A stretch of 64,000 nucleotides of DNA, taken from assembly GCF_017814975.1 (NCBI RefSeq), contig NZ_JAGIQA010000005.1:186001-250000 (forward strand), in the 5' to 3' direction. Positions within the stretch are counted from its first letter, which is position 1. Each line of letters begins with the position of its first letter. A program made the translations under genes and the position numbers. A model generated the notes under the pieces. The model did no database searches. It had not been told where the DNA came from and was given only the letters and a program-made list of their open reading frames with translations. This document shows, piece after piece, positions 8,900 through 17,075 of the stretch. Source of the stretch: Cupriavidus consociatus. GTDB lineage: Bacteria; Pseudomonadota; Gammaproteobacteria; Burkholderiales; Burkholderiaceae.

Positions 8900-10687
8900 A
8901 TGGGCCAGTACACCGCACCGTTGCGCGACATGCAGTTCGTGCTCCATGAACTGCTCGGCGCCGAAGCCGAACTCAAGGCGATGCCGCCGCACGCGGACAT
9001 CGACGCGGACACCATCAACCAGGTCATCGAGGAAGCCGGCAAGTTCTGCTCGGACGTGGTGTTCCCGCTCAACCAGGTGGGCGACCGCGAGGGCTGCACC
9101 TATGTCGGCGACGGCGTGGTCAAGGCCCCCACCGGCTTCAAGGAAGCCTATCAGCAGTACGTCGAAGCCGGCTGGCCGGCGCTGGCGTGCGACCCGGCCT
9201 TTGGCGGCCAGGGCCTGCCGATCGTGGTCAATAACGTGATCTACGAGATGCTGAATTCGGCGAACCAGGCGTGGACCATGTACCCGGGCCTGTCGCACGG
9301 CGCCTATGAGGCGCTGCATGCGCACGGCACGCCCGAGCTGCAGCAGGCTTACCTGCCCAAGCTGGTGTCCGGCGTCTGGACCGGCACCATGTGCCTGACC
9401 GAGCCGCACTGCGGCACCGACCTGGGCATCCTGCGCACCCGGGCAGAACCGCAGGCAGACGGCTCCTATCTGATCACCGGCACCAAGATCTTTATCTCCG
9501 CCGGCGAGCATGACCTGGCCGAGAACATCATCCACCTGGTGCTGGCCCGCCTGCCGGACGCGCCGGGCGGGACCAAGGGCATCTCGCTGTTCGTGGTGCC
9601 CAAGTTCATCCCCGATGCCAGCGGCAACCCGGGCGAGCGCAACGGCATCAAATGCGGCTCGATCGAGCACAAGATGGGCATCCATGGCAACGCCACCTGC
9701 GTGATGAACCTGGATGGCGCGCGCGGCTGGCTGGTGGGCGAGGCCAACAAGGGCCTGAACGCCATGTTCGTGATGATGAACGCCGCGCGCCTGGGCGTGG
9801 GCGCGCAGGGCCTGGGCCTGACCGAGGTGGCGTACCAGAACTCGGTCGCCTACGCCAAGGACCGCCTGCAGATGCGCGCGCTGACCGGCCCGAAGGCGCC
9901 GGAGAAGGCCGCCGACCCGATCATCGTGCACCCCGACGTGCGCCGCATGCTGCTGACCCAGCGCGCCTACGCCGAAGGCGGCCGCGCCTTCAGCTACTGG
10001 ACCGCGCTGCAGATCGACCGCGAGCTGTCGCACCCGGACGAAGCCGTGCGCAAGCAGGCCGGCGACCTGGTCTCGCTGCTGACGCCGGTGATCAAGGCCT
10101 TCCTGACCGACAACGCCTTCACCTCGACCAACGAAGGCATGCAGGTGTTCGGCGGCCATGGCTACATCTCCGAATGGGGCATGGAGCAATACGTGCGCGA
10201 CGCCCGCATCAACATGATCTACGAAGGCACCAACACGATCCAGTCGCTGGACCTGCTGGGCCGCAAGATCCTGGGCGACATGGGCGCCAGGATGAAGGCC
10301 TTCGGCAAGATCGTGCAGGAGTTCGTGGAAGCAGAGGGCACCAACGAAGCCATGCAGGAGTTCATCAACCCGCTGGCCGACCTGGGCGACAAGGTGCAGA
10401 AACTGACCATGGAAATCGGCATGAAGGCCATGGGCAACGCCGATGAGGTGGGCGCTGCCGCGGTGCCGTACCTGCGCGTGGTGGGCCACCTGGTGTTCTC
10501 GTACTTCTGGGCACGGATGGCCAAGATCGCGCTGGAGAAGGAAGCCAGCGGCGACAAGTTCTACACCGCCAAGCTGGCCACGGCGCGCTTCTACTTTGCC
10601 AAGCTGCTGCCGGAAACCGCGGCGGAAATCCGCAAGGCGCGGGCTGGTTCGGCTTCGCTGATGGCGCTGGACGCGGATTTGTTCTGA
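8900..10687 (+). CDS. Acyl-CoA dehydrogenase (FadE/DmdC-like, long form)
   Basis: A 595-residue flavoprotein. It has an N-terminal extension typical of the long acyl-CoA dehydrogenases (MGQYTAPLRDMQFVLHELLG), the FAD-binding middle domain with CLTEPHCGTDLG and ITGTKIFISAGEHD, the C-terminal helical domain with YISEWGMEQYVRDARINMIYEGTNTIQ, and the extra acyl-CoA dehydrogenase C-terminal (DUF1974-like/DmdC-type) helical region to the end. It catalyses the first, FAD-dependent step of fatty-acid beta-oxidation with electrons passed to ETF. AAGGAG lies seven bases before the ATG at 8900. Chain-length preference cannot be read; the neighbours argue for general beta-oxidation. Confidence 0.92.
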   Translation: MGQYTAPLRDMQFVLHELLGAEAELKAMPPHADIDADTINQVIEEAGKFCSDVVFPLNQVGDREGCTYVGDGVVKAPTGFKEAYQQYVEAGWPALACDPAFGGQGLPIVVNNVIYEMLNSANQAWTMYPGLSHGAYEALHAHGTPELQQAYLPKLVSGVWTGTMCLTEPHCGTDLGILRTRAEPQADGSYLITGTKIFISAGEHDLAENIIHLVLARLPDAPGGTKGISLFVVPKFIPDASGNPGERNGIKCGSIEHKMGIHGNATCVMNLDGARGWLVGEANKGLNAMFVMMNAARLGVGAQGLGLTEVAYQNSVAYAKDRLQMRALTGPKAPEKAADPIIVHPDVRRMLLTQRAYAEGGRAFSYWTALQIDRELSHPDEAVRKQAGDLVSLLTPVIKAFLTDNAFTSTNEGMQVFGGHGYISEWGMEQYVRDARINMIYEGTNTIQSLDLLGRKILGDMGARMKAFGKIVQEFVEAEGTNEAMQEFINPLADLGDKVQKLTMEIGMKAMGNADEVGAAAVPYLRVVGHLVFSYFWARMAKIALEKEASGDKFYTAKLATARFYFAKLLPETAAEIRKARAGSASLMALDADLF

Positions 10688-10724
10688 TCTGATCTGCATG
10701 GCTGACTCCTGCTGACGGTTTGCT

Positions 10725-10842
10725 CCCCTCTCCCATTTATGGGAGAGGGGCCGGGGGTGAGGGCGGGCGCTTCAACGCAGTGCATCGGCATAACAACCTC
10801 CTGCCCTCACTCCCTACCCCTCTCTCGCAAGCGGGAGAGGGG
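10725..10842. repeat. Paired REP-like palindromes (BIME-like)
   Basis: The gap before fadB holds two GC-rich palindromes: CCCCTCTCCC/GGGAGAGGGG (10725-10734 and 10741-10750) and an imperfect CCCCTCTCTCGC/GCGGGAGAGGGG (10817-10842). Their flanks (GGGGGTGAGGG and CCCTCACTCCC) are also complementary, so the whole block is an inverted pair about 118 bases long. The same core recurs at 16496 and 44671 in this window. Confidence 0.75.
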
Positions 10843-10908
10843 AGCCAACCGCCGGCAATGGGAGAGCCACACACTCTCACCTCAACGCTCACTGACCTAG
10901 GAGCGAGC

Positions 10909-13365
10909 ATGTCCAATTTCATCGTCAAGAAAGTCGCCGTGCTGGGTGCCGGCGTCATGGGGGCGCAGATCGCCGCCCACCTGATCAATGCGCGCGTGCC
11001 CGTGGTGCTGTTCGACCTGCCTGCAAAGGACAAGGACGGGGGAGGGGCCCCGTCCGCTTCCCCGGTCGCGAAGAACGGTATCGCGCTGCGCGCCATCGAG
11101 AACCTGAAGAAGCTGTCGCCCGCGCCGCTGGGCCTCAAGGACGAGGCCGGGCTGATCCAGGCCGCCAATTACGAAGACGATATCGCCCTGCTCAAGGAAT
11201 GCGACCTGGTGATCGAGGCGATCGCCGAGCGCATGGACTGGAAGCACGACCTGTACAAGAAGGTTGCGCCGCACCTGGCTTCGCATGCGATCTTCGCCAC
11301 CAACACCTCGGGCCTGTCGATCACCGCGCTGTCCGACGGGTTTGATGCCGACCTGAAGTCGCGCTTCTGCGGCGTCCACTTCTTCAACCCGCCGCGCTAC
11401 ATGCACCTGGTCGAGCTGATCCCGACCGCGACCACGCAGCCGGAGATCCTCGACAAGCTGGAAGCCTTCCTGACCACCACGCTCGGCAAGGGCGTGGTGC
11501 GCGCCAAGGACACACCCAACTTCATCGCCAACCGCGTTGGCATCTTCTCGATCCTGGCCGTGTTCGCCGAGGCCGAGAAGTTCGGCATCCCGTTCGACGT
11601 GGTCGACGACCTGACCGGTTCCAAGCTGGGCCGCGCCAAGTCCGCCACCTTCCGCACCGCGGACGTGGTCGGCCTCGACACCATGGCGCACGTGATCAAG
11701 ACCATGCAGGACAACCTGCACGACGACCCGTTCGCGCCGGTGTACAAGACCCCGGCCGTGCTCCAGGGCCTGGTCGATGCGGGCGCGCTGGGCCAGAAGA
11801 CCGGCGCCGGCTTCTACAAGAAGGAAGGCAAGGCCATCAAGGTGCTCGACGCCAGGACCGGCCAGTATGTCGAGTCGGGCAAGAAGGCCGACGAGATCGT
11901 CGTGCGCATGCTGAAGAAGGAGCCCGCCGAGCGCATCAGGCTGCTGCGTGAATCGACCAATCCGCAGGCGCAGTTCCTGTGGGCGGTGTTCCGTGACGTG
12001 TTCCACTACATCGCCGTGTACCTGGAGCAGATCGCCGGCTCGGCCGCCGATATCGACCTGGCGATCCGCTGGGGTTTCGGCTGGAACTCGGGCCCGTTCG
12101 AGGACTGGCAGTCGGCCGGCTGGAAGCAGGTGGCCGAGTGGGTCAGGGAAGACGTGGTCGCGGGCAAGGCACTGTCGGCCGCACCCCTGCCGGCATGGGT
12201 CTTTGACGGCGCCGTCGCCGAGCGCCAGGGCGTGCATACCCCCGAAGGCTCGTGGTCGCCGGCGACGCAGTCGTTCGTTGCGCGCAGCACGCTGCCGGTG
12301 TACCAGCGTCAGGTGTTCCGTGCCGCGCTGAAGGGCAGCGAAGCTGTCGATCCGCGCAAGGCGGGCCGCACCGTCGAGGAAAACGATGCCGTGCGCATCT
12401 GGGTCAGCGAAGGCCAGGACGACGTGCTGGTGGTCTCGTTCAAGAGCAAGATGAACACCATCGGGCCGGACGTGATCGACGGCCTGACCCGCGCCATCGA
12501 CCTCGCCGAAGCGCAGTACAAGGGCCTGGTGGTGTGGCAGCCGACTTCGCTGCAGCTCGGCGCCCCGGGCGGCCCGTTCTCCGCGGGCGCGAACCTGGAA
12601 GCGGCGATGCCTGCCTTCATGATGGGCGGCGCCAAGGGCATCGAGCCGTTCGTGAAGAAGTTCCAGGACGGCATGATGCGCGTGAAGTACGCCTCGGTGC
12701 CGGTGGTGTCGGCGGCGTCCGGCATCGCGCTGGGCGGCGGTTGCGAACTGATGCTGCACTCCGCCGCACGCGTGGCTGCGCTCGAAACGTATGTCGGCCT
12801 GGTGGAAGTCGGCGTGGGCCTGGTCCCGGCCGGCGGCGGGTTGAAGGAAGCCGCGCTGGCCGCTGCAAGCGCCGCGCAGGCGGCAGGCAGCACCAACTAC
12901 CTGCAATTCCTGACCAGCCGCTTCCAGAGCGCGGCGATGGCCAAGGTATCCGCATCAGCGCTGGAAGCGCGCCAGATGGGCTACCTGCAGCCGTCCGACA
13001 AGATCGTCTTCAACGTGCACGAGCTGCTGCACGTGGCGCAGAACGAAGTGCGCGCGCTGGCCGATGCCGGCTACCGAGCGCCGCTGCCGGCGCTGATCCC
13101 GGTGGCTGGCCGCTCGGGCATCGCCACCATCAAGGCATCGCTGGTCAATATGCGCGACGGTGGCTTTATCTCCGCGCATGACTTCCTGATCGCCGCCCGC
13201 ATCGCCGAAGTCGTGTGCGGCGGCGAGGTCGAGGCCGGCTCGCTGGTCAGCGAAGACTGGCTGCTGACGCTGGAGCGCAAGGCCTTTGTCGACCTGCTGG
13301 GAACCGGCAAGACGCAGGAGCGCATCATGGGCATGCTGCAGACCGGCAAGCCGGTGCGTAACTAA
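10909..13365 (+). CDS. fadB: 3-hydroxyacyl-CoA dehydrogenase / enoyl-CoA hydratase, bifunctional
   Basis: An 818-residue bifunctional beta-oxidation enzyme. The NAD-binding hydroxyacyl-CoA dehydrogenase is at the N-terminus (GAGVMG at residues 13-18, TNTSGLSI, HFFNPPRYMHLVE, C-terminal HAD domain to about residue 480), and the crotonase fold is at the C-terminus (about 495-720; SAGANLEA oxyanion region, GIALGGGCELMLHSA, GLVEVGVGLVPAGGG). This order is opposite to classical E. coli FadB/FadJ and resembles Bacillus FadN. Glutamates of both crotonase active-site blocks are present. AGGAGCG precedes the ATG at 10909; the open frame upstream runs through REP-like repeats and is rejected. It is followed by fadA after 24 bases. 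Confidence 0.93.
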   Translation: MSNFIVKKVAVLGAGVMGAQIAAHLINARVPVVLFDLPAKDKDGGGAPSASPVAKNGIALRAIENLKKLSPAPLGLKDEAGLIQAANYEDDIALLKECDLVIEAIAERMDWKHDLYKKVAPHLASHAIFATNTSGLSITALSDGFDADLKSRFCGVHFFNPPRYMHLVELIPTATTQPEILDKLEAFLTTTLGKGVVRAKDTPNFIANRVGIFSILAVFAEAEKFGIPFDVVDDLTGSKLGRAKSATFRTADVVGLDTMAHVIKTMQDNLHDDPFAPVYKTPAVLQGLVDAGALGQKTGAGFYKKEGKAIKVLDARTGQYVESGKKADEIVVRMLKKEPAERIRLLRESTNPQAQFLWAVFRDVFHYIAVYLEQIAGSAADIDLAIRWGFGWNSGPFEDWQSAGWKQVAEWVREDVVAGKALSAAPLPAWVFDGAVAERQGVHTPEGSWSPATQSFVARSTLPVYQRQVFRAALKGSEAVDPRKAGRTVEENDAVRIWVSEGQDDVLVVSFKSKMNTIGPDVIDGLTRAIDLAEAQYKGLVVWQPTSLQLGAPGGPFSAGANLEAAMPAFMMGGAKGIEPFVKKFQDGMMRVKYASVPVVSAASGIALGGGCELMLHSAARVAALETYVGLVEVGVGLVPAGGGLKEAALAAASAAQAAGSTNYLQFLTSRFQSAAMAKVSASALEARQMGYLQPSDKIVFNVHELLHVAQNEVRALADAGYRAPLPALIPVAGRSGIATIKASLVNMRDGGFISAHDFLIAARIAEVVCGGEVEAGSLVSEDWLLTLERKAFVDLLGTGKTQERIMGMLQTGKPVRN

Positions 13366-13389
13366 CAGGGCAAGCGAGGAACCGACATC

Positions 13390-14586
13390 ATGAAACAACT
13401 GCAAGACGCATATATCGTTGCGGCCACCCGCTCACCGATCGGCAAGGCCCCCAAGGGCGCGTTCAGGAACACGCGCCCGGACGACCTGCTGGCTACCATC
13501 CTGAAGGCCGCGGTGGCACAGGTGCCGGAGCTGGACCCGAAGCTGATCGAGGACGCCATCGTCGGCTGCGCCATTCCCGAAGCGCAGCAGGGCCTGAACG
13601 TGGCGCGTATCGGCGCGCTGCTGTCGGGCCTGCCCAATACCGTGGGCGGCATCACCGTCAACCGTTTCTGTGCCTCTGGCGTGAGCGCGGTGGCAATGGC
13701 GGCCGACCGCATCCGCGTGGGCGAGGCCGATGTAATGATCGCCGCCGGTATCGAGTCGATGAGCATGGTGCCGATGATGGGCAACTCGCCGTCGATGTCG
13801 CCGGATATCTTTACTCGCGACGACAACGTGGGCATTGCCTATGGCATGGGCCTGACCGCCGAGAAGGTGGCGCAGCAATGGAAGGTCAGCCGCGAGGACC
13901 AGGACGCGTTCTCGCTCGCTTCGCACCAGAAGGCCATCGCCGCGCAACAGGCCGGCGAGTTCAAGGACGAGATCACGCCGATCGAGATCGTCGAGCGCTT
14001 CCCTGACCTCGCCAGCGGCCAGGTCAGCGTGAAGACGCGCACCATCTCGCTGGACGAAGGCCCGCGGCCTGAAACCTCGCTGGAAGGCCTCGCCAAGCTG
14101 CGCCCGGTGTTTGCCAACAAGGGCAGCGTCACCGCCGGCAACAGCTCGCAGACTTCGGACGGTGCCGGCGCGCTGATCCTGGTCTCGGAAAAGATCCTCA
14201 AGCAGTTCAACCTGGTGCCGCTGGCGCGCTTCGTCTCGTTCGCGGTGCGCGGCGTGCCGCCGGAAATCATGGGCATCGGCCCGAAGGAAGCGATCCCGGC
14301 CGCGCTGAAGGCAGCGGGCCTGATCCAGGACCAGATCGACTGGATCGAGCTGAACGAAGCGTTCGCCGCGCAATCGCTGGCCGTGATGCGCGACCTGGAC
14401 CTTGATCCCGCCAGGGTCAACCGCATGGGCGGCGCGATCGCGCTGGGCCACCCGCTCGGCGCGACCGGCGCGATCCGTTCGGCCACGGTGGTGCATGCGC
14501 TGCGCCGCCACAACCTGAAGTACGGCATGGTGACCATGTGCGTCGGCACGGGCATGGGCGCTGCAGGGATCTTCGAGCGCGTATAA
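13390..14586 (+). CDS. fadA: Acetyl-CoA C-acyltransferase (3-ketoacyl-CoA thiolase)
   Basis: A 398-residue thiolase with the nucleophilic cysteine in NRFCASG (C94), the NEAFA block, the GGAIALGHPLGATGA histidine motif and the C-terminal CVGTGMGAAG cysteine motif, so all catalytic positions are present. It cleaves 3-ketoacyl-CoA with CoA in the last step of beta-oxidation, in the complex formed with the preceding FadB-type protein. The gene starts 24 bases after fadB with GAGG before the ATG, so they are co-transcribed. A degradative rather than biosynthetic thiolase is inferred from context. Confidence 0.95.
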   Translation: MKQLQDAYIVAATRSPIGKAPKGAFRNTRPDDLLATILKAAVAQVPELDPKLIEDAIVGCAIPEAQQGLNVARIGALLSGLPNTVGGITVNRFCASGVSAVAMAADRIRVGEADVMIAAGIESMSMVPMMGNSPSMSPDIFTRDDNVGIAYGMGLTAEKVAQQWKVSREDQDAFSLASHQKAIAAQQAGEFKDEITPIEIVERFPDLASGQVSVKTRTISLDEGPRPETSLEGLAKLRPVFANKGSVTAGNSSQTSDGAGALILVSEKILKQFNLVPLARFVSFAVRGVPPEIMGIGPKEAIPAALKAAGLIQDQIDWIELNEAFAAQSLAVMRDLDLDPARVNRMGGAIALGHPLGATGAIRSATVVHALRRHNLKYGMVTMCVGTGMGAAGIFERV

Positions 14587-14709
14587 GCAAACGCGCCTGC
14601 GGGACGGCTTTACGGGGGGAGACCGTCCCGCCCTTCTGTCAGGTGAAGAAAGCAGTACCGGGGGCTGCCGCCCGCGAGCGCGGGTCACCAGCAGGGAGGA
14701 GACAACAAT

Positions 14710-15666
14710 ATGCAGGAGACAGCCATCCTGGCCGACGCCGCGTGCGATTTGCCGCGCGACATCATGGCCGCGCTGAAGGTCCACACCATTCCGTTCCGCA
14801 TCCGCGCGGGCGAACGCTTTGTCGCCGACACGCGCGACGAAGATGCGCTGCCCACGCTCTACCGGCAATACCTGGTCGGCCGGCAGGACCACTACGCCGA
14901 ATCCATTCCGCTGCTGGAACGCGAGCTGGAAGAACACCTGCTGCGCAACGTGGTCACGCAATGCGACCGCGCGATCCTGTTCACCATCGCCAGCGCGCGC
15001 AGCAAGCTGTACGCGCATGCGAGCGGCGCGGTGATCGGCACCGTGGCCCGCAGCGTGCGGCTGCGCAAGGAAGCCGGACGCTCGGGGTTGTTCGACCTGA
15101 CCGTGGTGGACACCGGCGCCATTGGTCCGGGCCAGGCGCTGATCGTGCGCGAAGCCGCGCGCATCGCCATGGACGGCGCCAGCCCGCAGGCCGTCCGCGA
15201 GGCCGTGGACACGCGTTTGCGCGATGCCGCCCACATGTTCCTGGTGCCGGACGAACTGCTTTACATGTACACCCGCGCGCGGCAGAAGGGCGAGGGCAGC
15301 ATCACCTGGGGCCGCTACGTGATGGGCAGCGCATTCAATATCCGGCCGGTGGTGCGCATGCATCGCGGCCATACCGAAGCCATCGCCAGGGCGCGCGGCT
15401 CGGAAGAGGGCGCACGACGGGTGCTGCAGCATGCCGAGCAATGCATCCGCGCCGGCGAGCTGCTGGTGCCGGCGATTTCGGTCTGCTACGCCGGTCCCCT
15501 CGACGACGTGCGCGCGATGCCGGCCTACCAGTCGCTGGCACATGTCGCGCGCAGCCAGGGTGTCGAGCTGATGCTGGCGCCGATGAGCCTGACGGTGGCG
15601 CTGAATGTCGGTGCGCGGGCATTCGGCCTGAGCTACCTTTCCGAATCGCCGCCACCTTTCGAATAA
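14710..15666 (+). CDS. DegV family lipid-binding protein
   Basis: A 318-residue DegV-fold protein: TAILADAACDLPRDI at the N-terminus carries the DxxxDL strand, followed by VHTIPFRI, a region ILFTIASARSKLYA in place of the usual SSxLSGT loop, VVDTGAIGPGQALIV and the C-terminal VELMLAPMSLTVALNVGARAFGLSYL. DegV/FakB proteins hold a fatty acid in a closed pocket and, in Gram-positives, present it to a kinase. No DhaK-like kinase is seen here. GGGAGGA lies just before the ATG. It lies between fadA and an enoyl-CoA hydratase gene in the same direction, suggesting a role in fatty-acid handling; this is inference. Confidence 0.8.
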   Translation: MQETAILADAACDLPRDIMAALKVHTIPFRIRAGERFVADTRDEDALPTLYRQYLVGRQDHYAESIPLLERELEEHLLRNVVTQCDRAILFTIASARSKLYAHASGAVIGTVARSVRLRKEAGRSGLFDLTVVDTGAIGPGQALIVREAARIAMDGASPQAVREAVDTRLRDAAHMFLVPDELLYMYTRARQKGEGSITWGRYVMGSAFNIRPVVRMHRGHTEAIARARGSEEGARRVLQHAEQCIRAGELLVPAISVCYAGPLDDVRAMPAYQSLAHVARSQGVELMLAPMSLTVALNVGARAFGLSYLSESPPPFE

Positions 15667-15686
15667 ATCCCACAGACGAGGACACC

Positions 15687-16463
15687 ATGAGCATCCGTAC
15701 CAGCATCGAGCAGGGCATCCTGACGCTCGAGTTCGACCGCATCGACAAGAAGAACGCCATCACCGCGGCGATGTACCAGGCGCTGGCTGACGCGCTGCGC
15801 GCGGCCGAGACCGATCGCAACGTGCGCGTGATCCTGCTGCGCGGCAAGCCAGAGATCTTTACCGCCGGCAATGATCTGGAAGATTTCATGCAGCGCCCGC
15901 CGACTGCAGGCGAGGGCGCGGAACAGGCGCCGGTGTTCCAGTTCCTGTACCAGATCAGCCATGCCAGCAAGCCCGTCGTGGCGGCGGTCAGCGGCGCGGC
16001 GGTCGGCGTGGGCACCACCATGCTGCTGCATTGCGACATGGTTTATGCGTCGGACACGGCCAAGCTGTCGCTGCCGTTCGTGCAGCTGGGGCTGTGTCCC
16101 GAGGCGGCATCGAGCCTGCTGCTGCCGCGCCTGGTCGGCTACCAGCGCGCCGCCGAGAAGCTGATGCTGGGCGAGGCGTTCAGTGCGCAGGAAGCGCTGG
16201 AGATGGGCCTGGTGACGCGCGTGCTGCCGGTGGCGGAACTGCACGACTTCGCGCTGCAGCAGGCGCGCAAGCTCGCGGCGCTGCCGGCCTCGTCGCTGCG
16301 CGAGAGCAAGCGTCTGATGAAATCCGGCGCGATGGCCGAAGTGGAAAAACAGATGGCCGATGAAGGCGAGGTGTTCCGGCGCATGCTGGTGGCGCCGGAG
16401 GCGAAGGAGGCGTTCAGCGCGTTCTTTGAGAAGCGGAAGCCGGATTTTTCGAAGTTTGAGTGA
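15687..16463 (+). CDS. Enoyl-CoA hydratase/isomerase family protein
   Basis: A 258-residue monofunctional crotonase. It has the oxyanion-hole segment FTAGNDLEDF (about residues 60-69), a GAAVGVGTTMLLHCDMVYASD block, LPFVQLGLCPEAASSLLLPRLVG, and the C-terminal KRLMKSGAM helix. The PEAASS region replaces the canonical second glutamate context, as in isomerase-type members, so it may be an enoyl-CoA isomerase or a hydratase of unusual substrates. The start at 15687 follows the DegV stop by 20 bases; an open frame upstream overlaps that gene and is rejected. It is the last gene of the cluster. Confidence 0.87.
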   Translation: MSIRTSIEQGILTLEFDRIDKKNAITAAMYQALADALRAAETDRNVRVILLRGKPEIFTAGNDLEDFMQRPPTAGEGAEQAPVFQFLYQISHASKPVVAAVSGAAVGVGTTMLLHCDMVYASDTAKLSLPFVQLGLCPEAASSLLLPRLVGYQRAAEKLMLGEAFSAQEALEMGLVTRVLPVAELHDFALQQARKLAALPASSLRESKRLMKSGAMAEVEKQMADEGEVFRRMLVAPEAKEAFSAFFEKRKPDFSKFE

Positions 16464-16495
16464 GGGGCGGGGAGACTTCGCTTTGCCACTTGTTT

Positions 16496-16527
16496 GCTCC
16501 CCTCTCCCGCTTGCGGGAGAGGGGAGC
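16496..16527. repeat. REP-like palindrome acting as a possible bidirectional terminator
   Basis: A perfect 15-base inverted repeat (arms 16496-16510 and 16513-16527, two-base loop) with core CTCCCCTCTCCCGC lies between the convergent enoyl-CoA hydratase and thioesterase genes. It shares its core with the pair at 10725-10842 and with 44671. Confidence 0.75.
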
Positions 16528-16559
16528 ACACCGATCGATGAGCGATAGCCTCTGGGACC

Positions 16560-16964
16560 TCAAGCCGTCGGCAACACCCGCGGCTGCCGCGACTCATCCG
16601 TCGCCACGTACGTCAACGTCGCCTCGGTCACCTTGACGATCTCGTTGCTATGCCGCATCCGCTGCGCATAGACTTCCACCTCGACCGTGATCGAGGTACG
16701 CCCGGTCTTGACGATATCGGCGTAGAAGCTCACCAGGTCGCCAACAAATACCGGGTGCTTGAACAGGAAAGAATTGACCGCTACGGTCGCGACACGTCCT
16801 TGCGCGCGCTCGACCGCCGGGATCGACCCTGCAATATCCACTTGCGCCATGATCCAGCCGCCGAACACGTCGCCGTGCACGTTGGCGTCGGCGGGCATCG
16901 GCACCACGCGCAGCGCGGGATTCTTGCCGGCGGGCAGGGCGGGGACGGTATGGGGAGCGTTCAT
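16560..16964 (-). CDS. Acyl-CoA thioesterase, hotdog fold (YciA-like)
   Basis: A 134-residue single hotdog-domain protein. The motif ANVHGDVFGGWIMAQVDIAGSIPA (about residues 27-50) matches the YciA/BFIT catalytic block with the conserved Asp in the hotdog helix, followed by VGDLVSFYADIVKTGRTSITVEVEVYA. Such enzymes hydrolyse a broad range of acyl-CoAs in the cytoplasm. The start at 16964 (MNAPHTV) gives the family length; the upstream extension runs into the ABC transporter promoter. It is convergent with the beta-oxidation cluster and divergent from the ABC gene. Confidence 0.87.
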   Translation of the reverse strand: MNAPHTVPALPAGKNPALRVVPMPADANVHGDVFGGWIMAQVDIAGSIPAVERAQGRVATVAVNSFLFKHPVFVGDLVSFYADIVKTGRTSITVEVEVYAQRMRHSNEIVKVTEATLTYVATDESRQPRVLPTA

Positions 16965-17075
16965 GACGGTATGCGGGTGGACTTCCGAAGGGGGCGCCGG
17001 CCGCGGCGAAAAACCCTTCGCCTGCCGCGCAATGCGATTCCTGCGACAATCGCGCATTGGCCCGAATTCTAACGT

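Noticed and set aside
8792..10699. 635-residue minus-strand open frame over the acyl-CoA dehydrogenase
   Set aside because: Antisense shadow; the plus-strand frame carries all dehydrogenase motifs and a ribosome site.
10897..15543. Long minus-strand open frames (669 and 703 residues) across fadB, fadA and degV
   Set aside because: Composition typical of high-GC antisense frames, and conserved enzymes lie opposite them.
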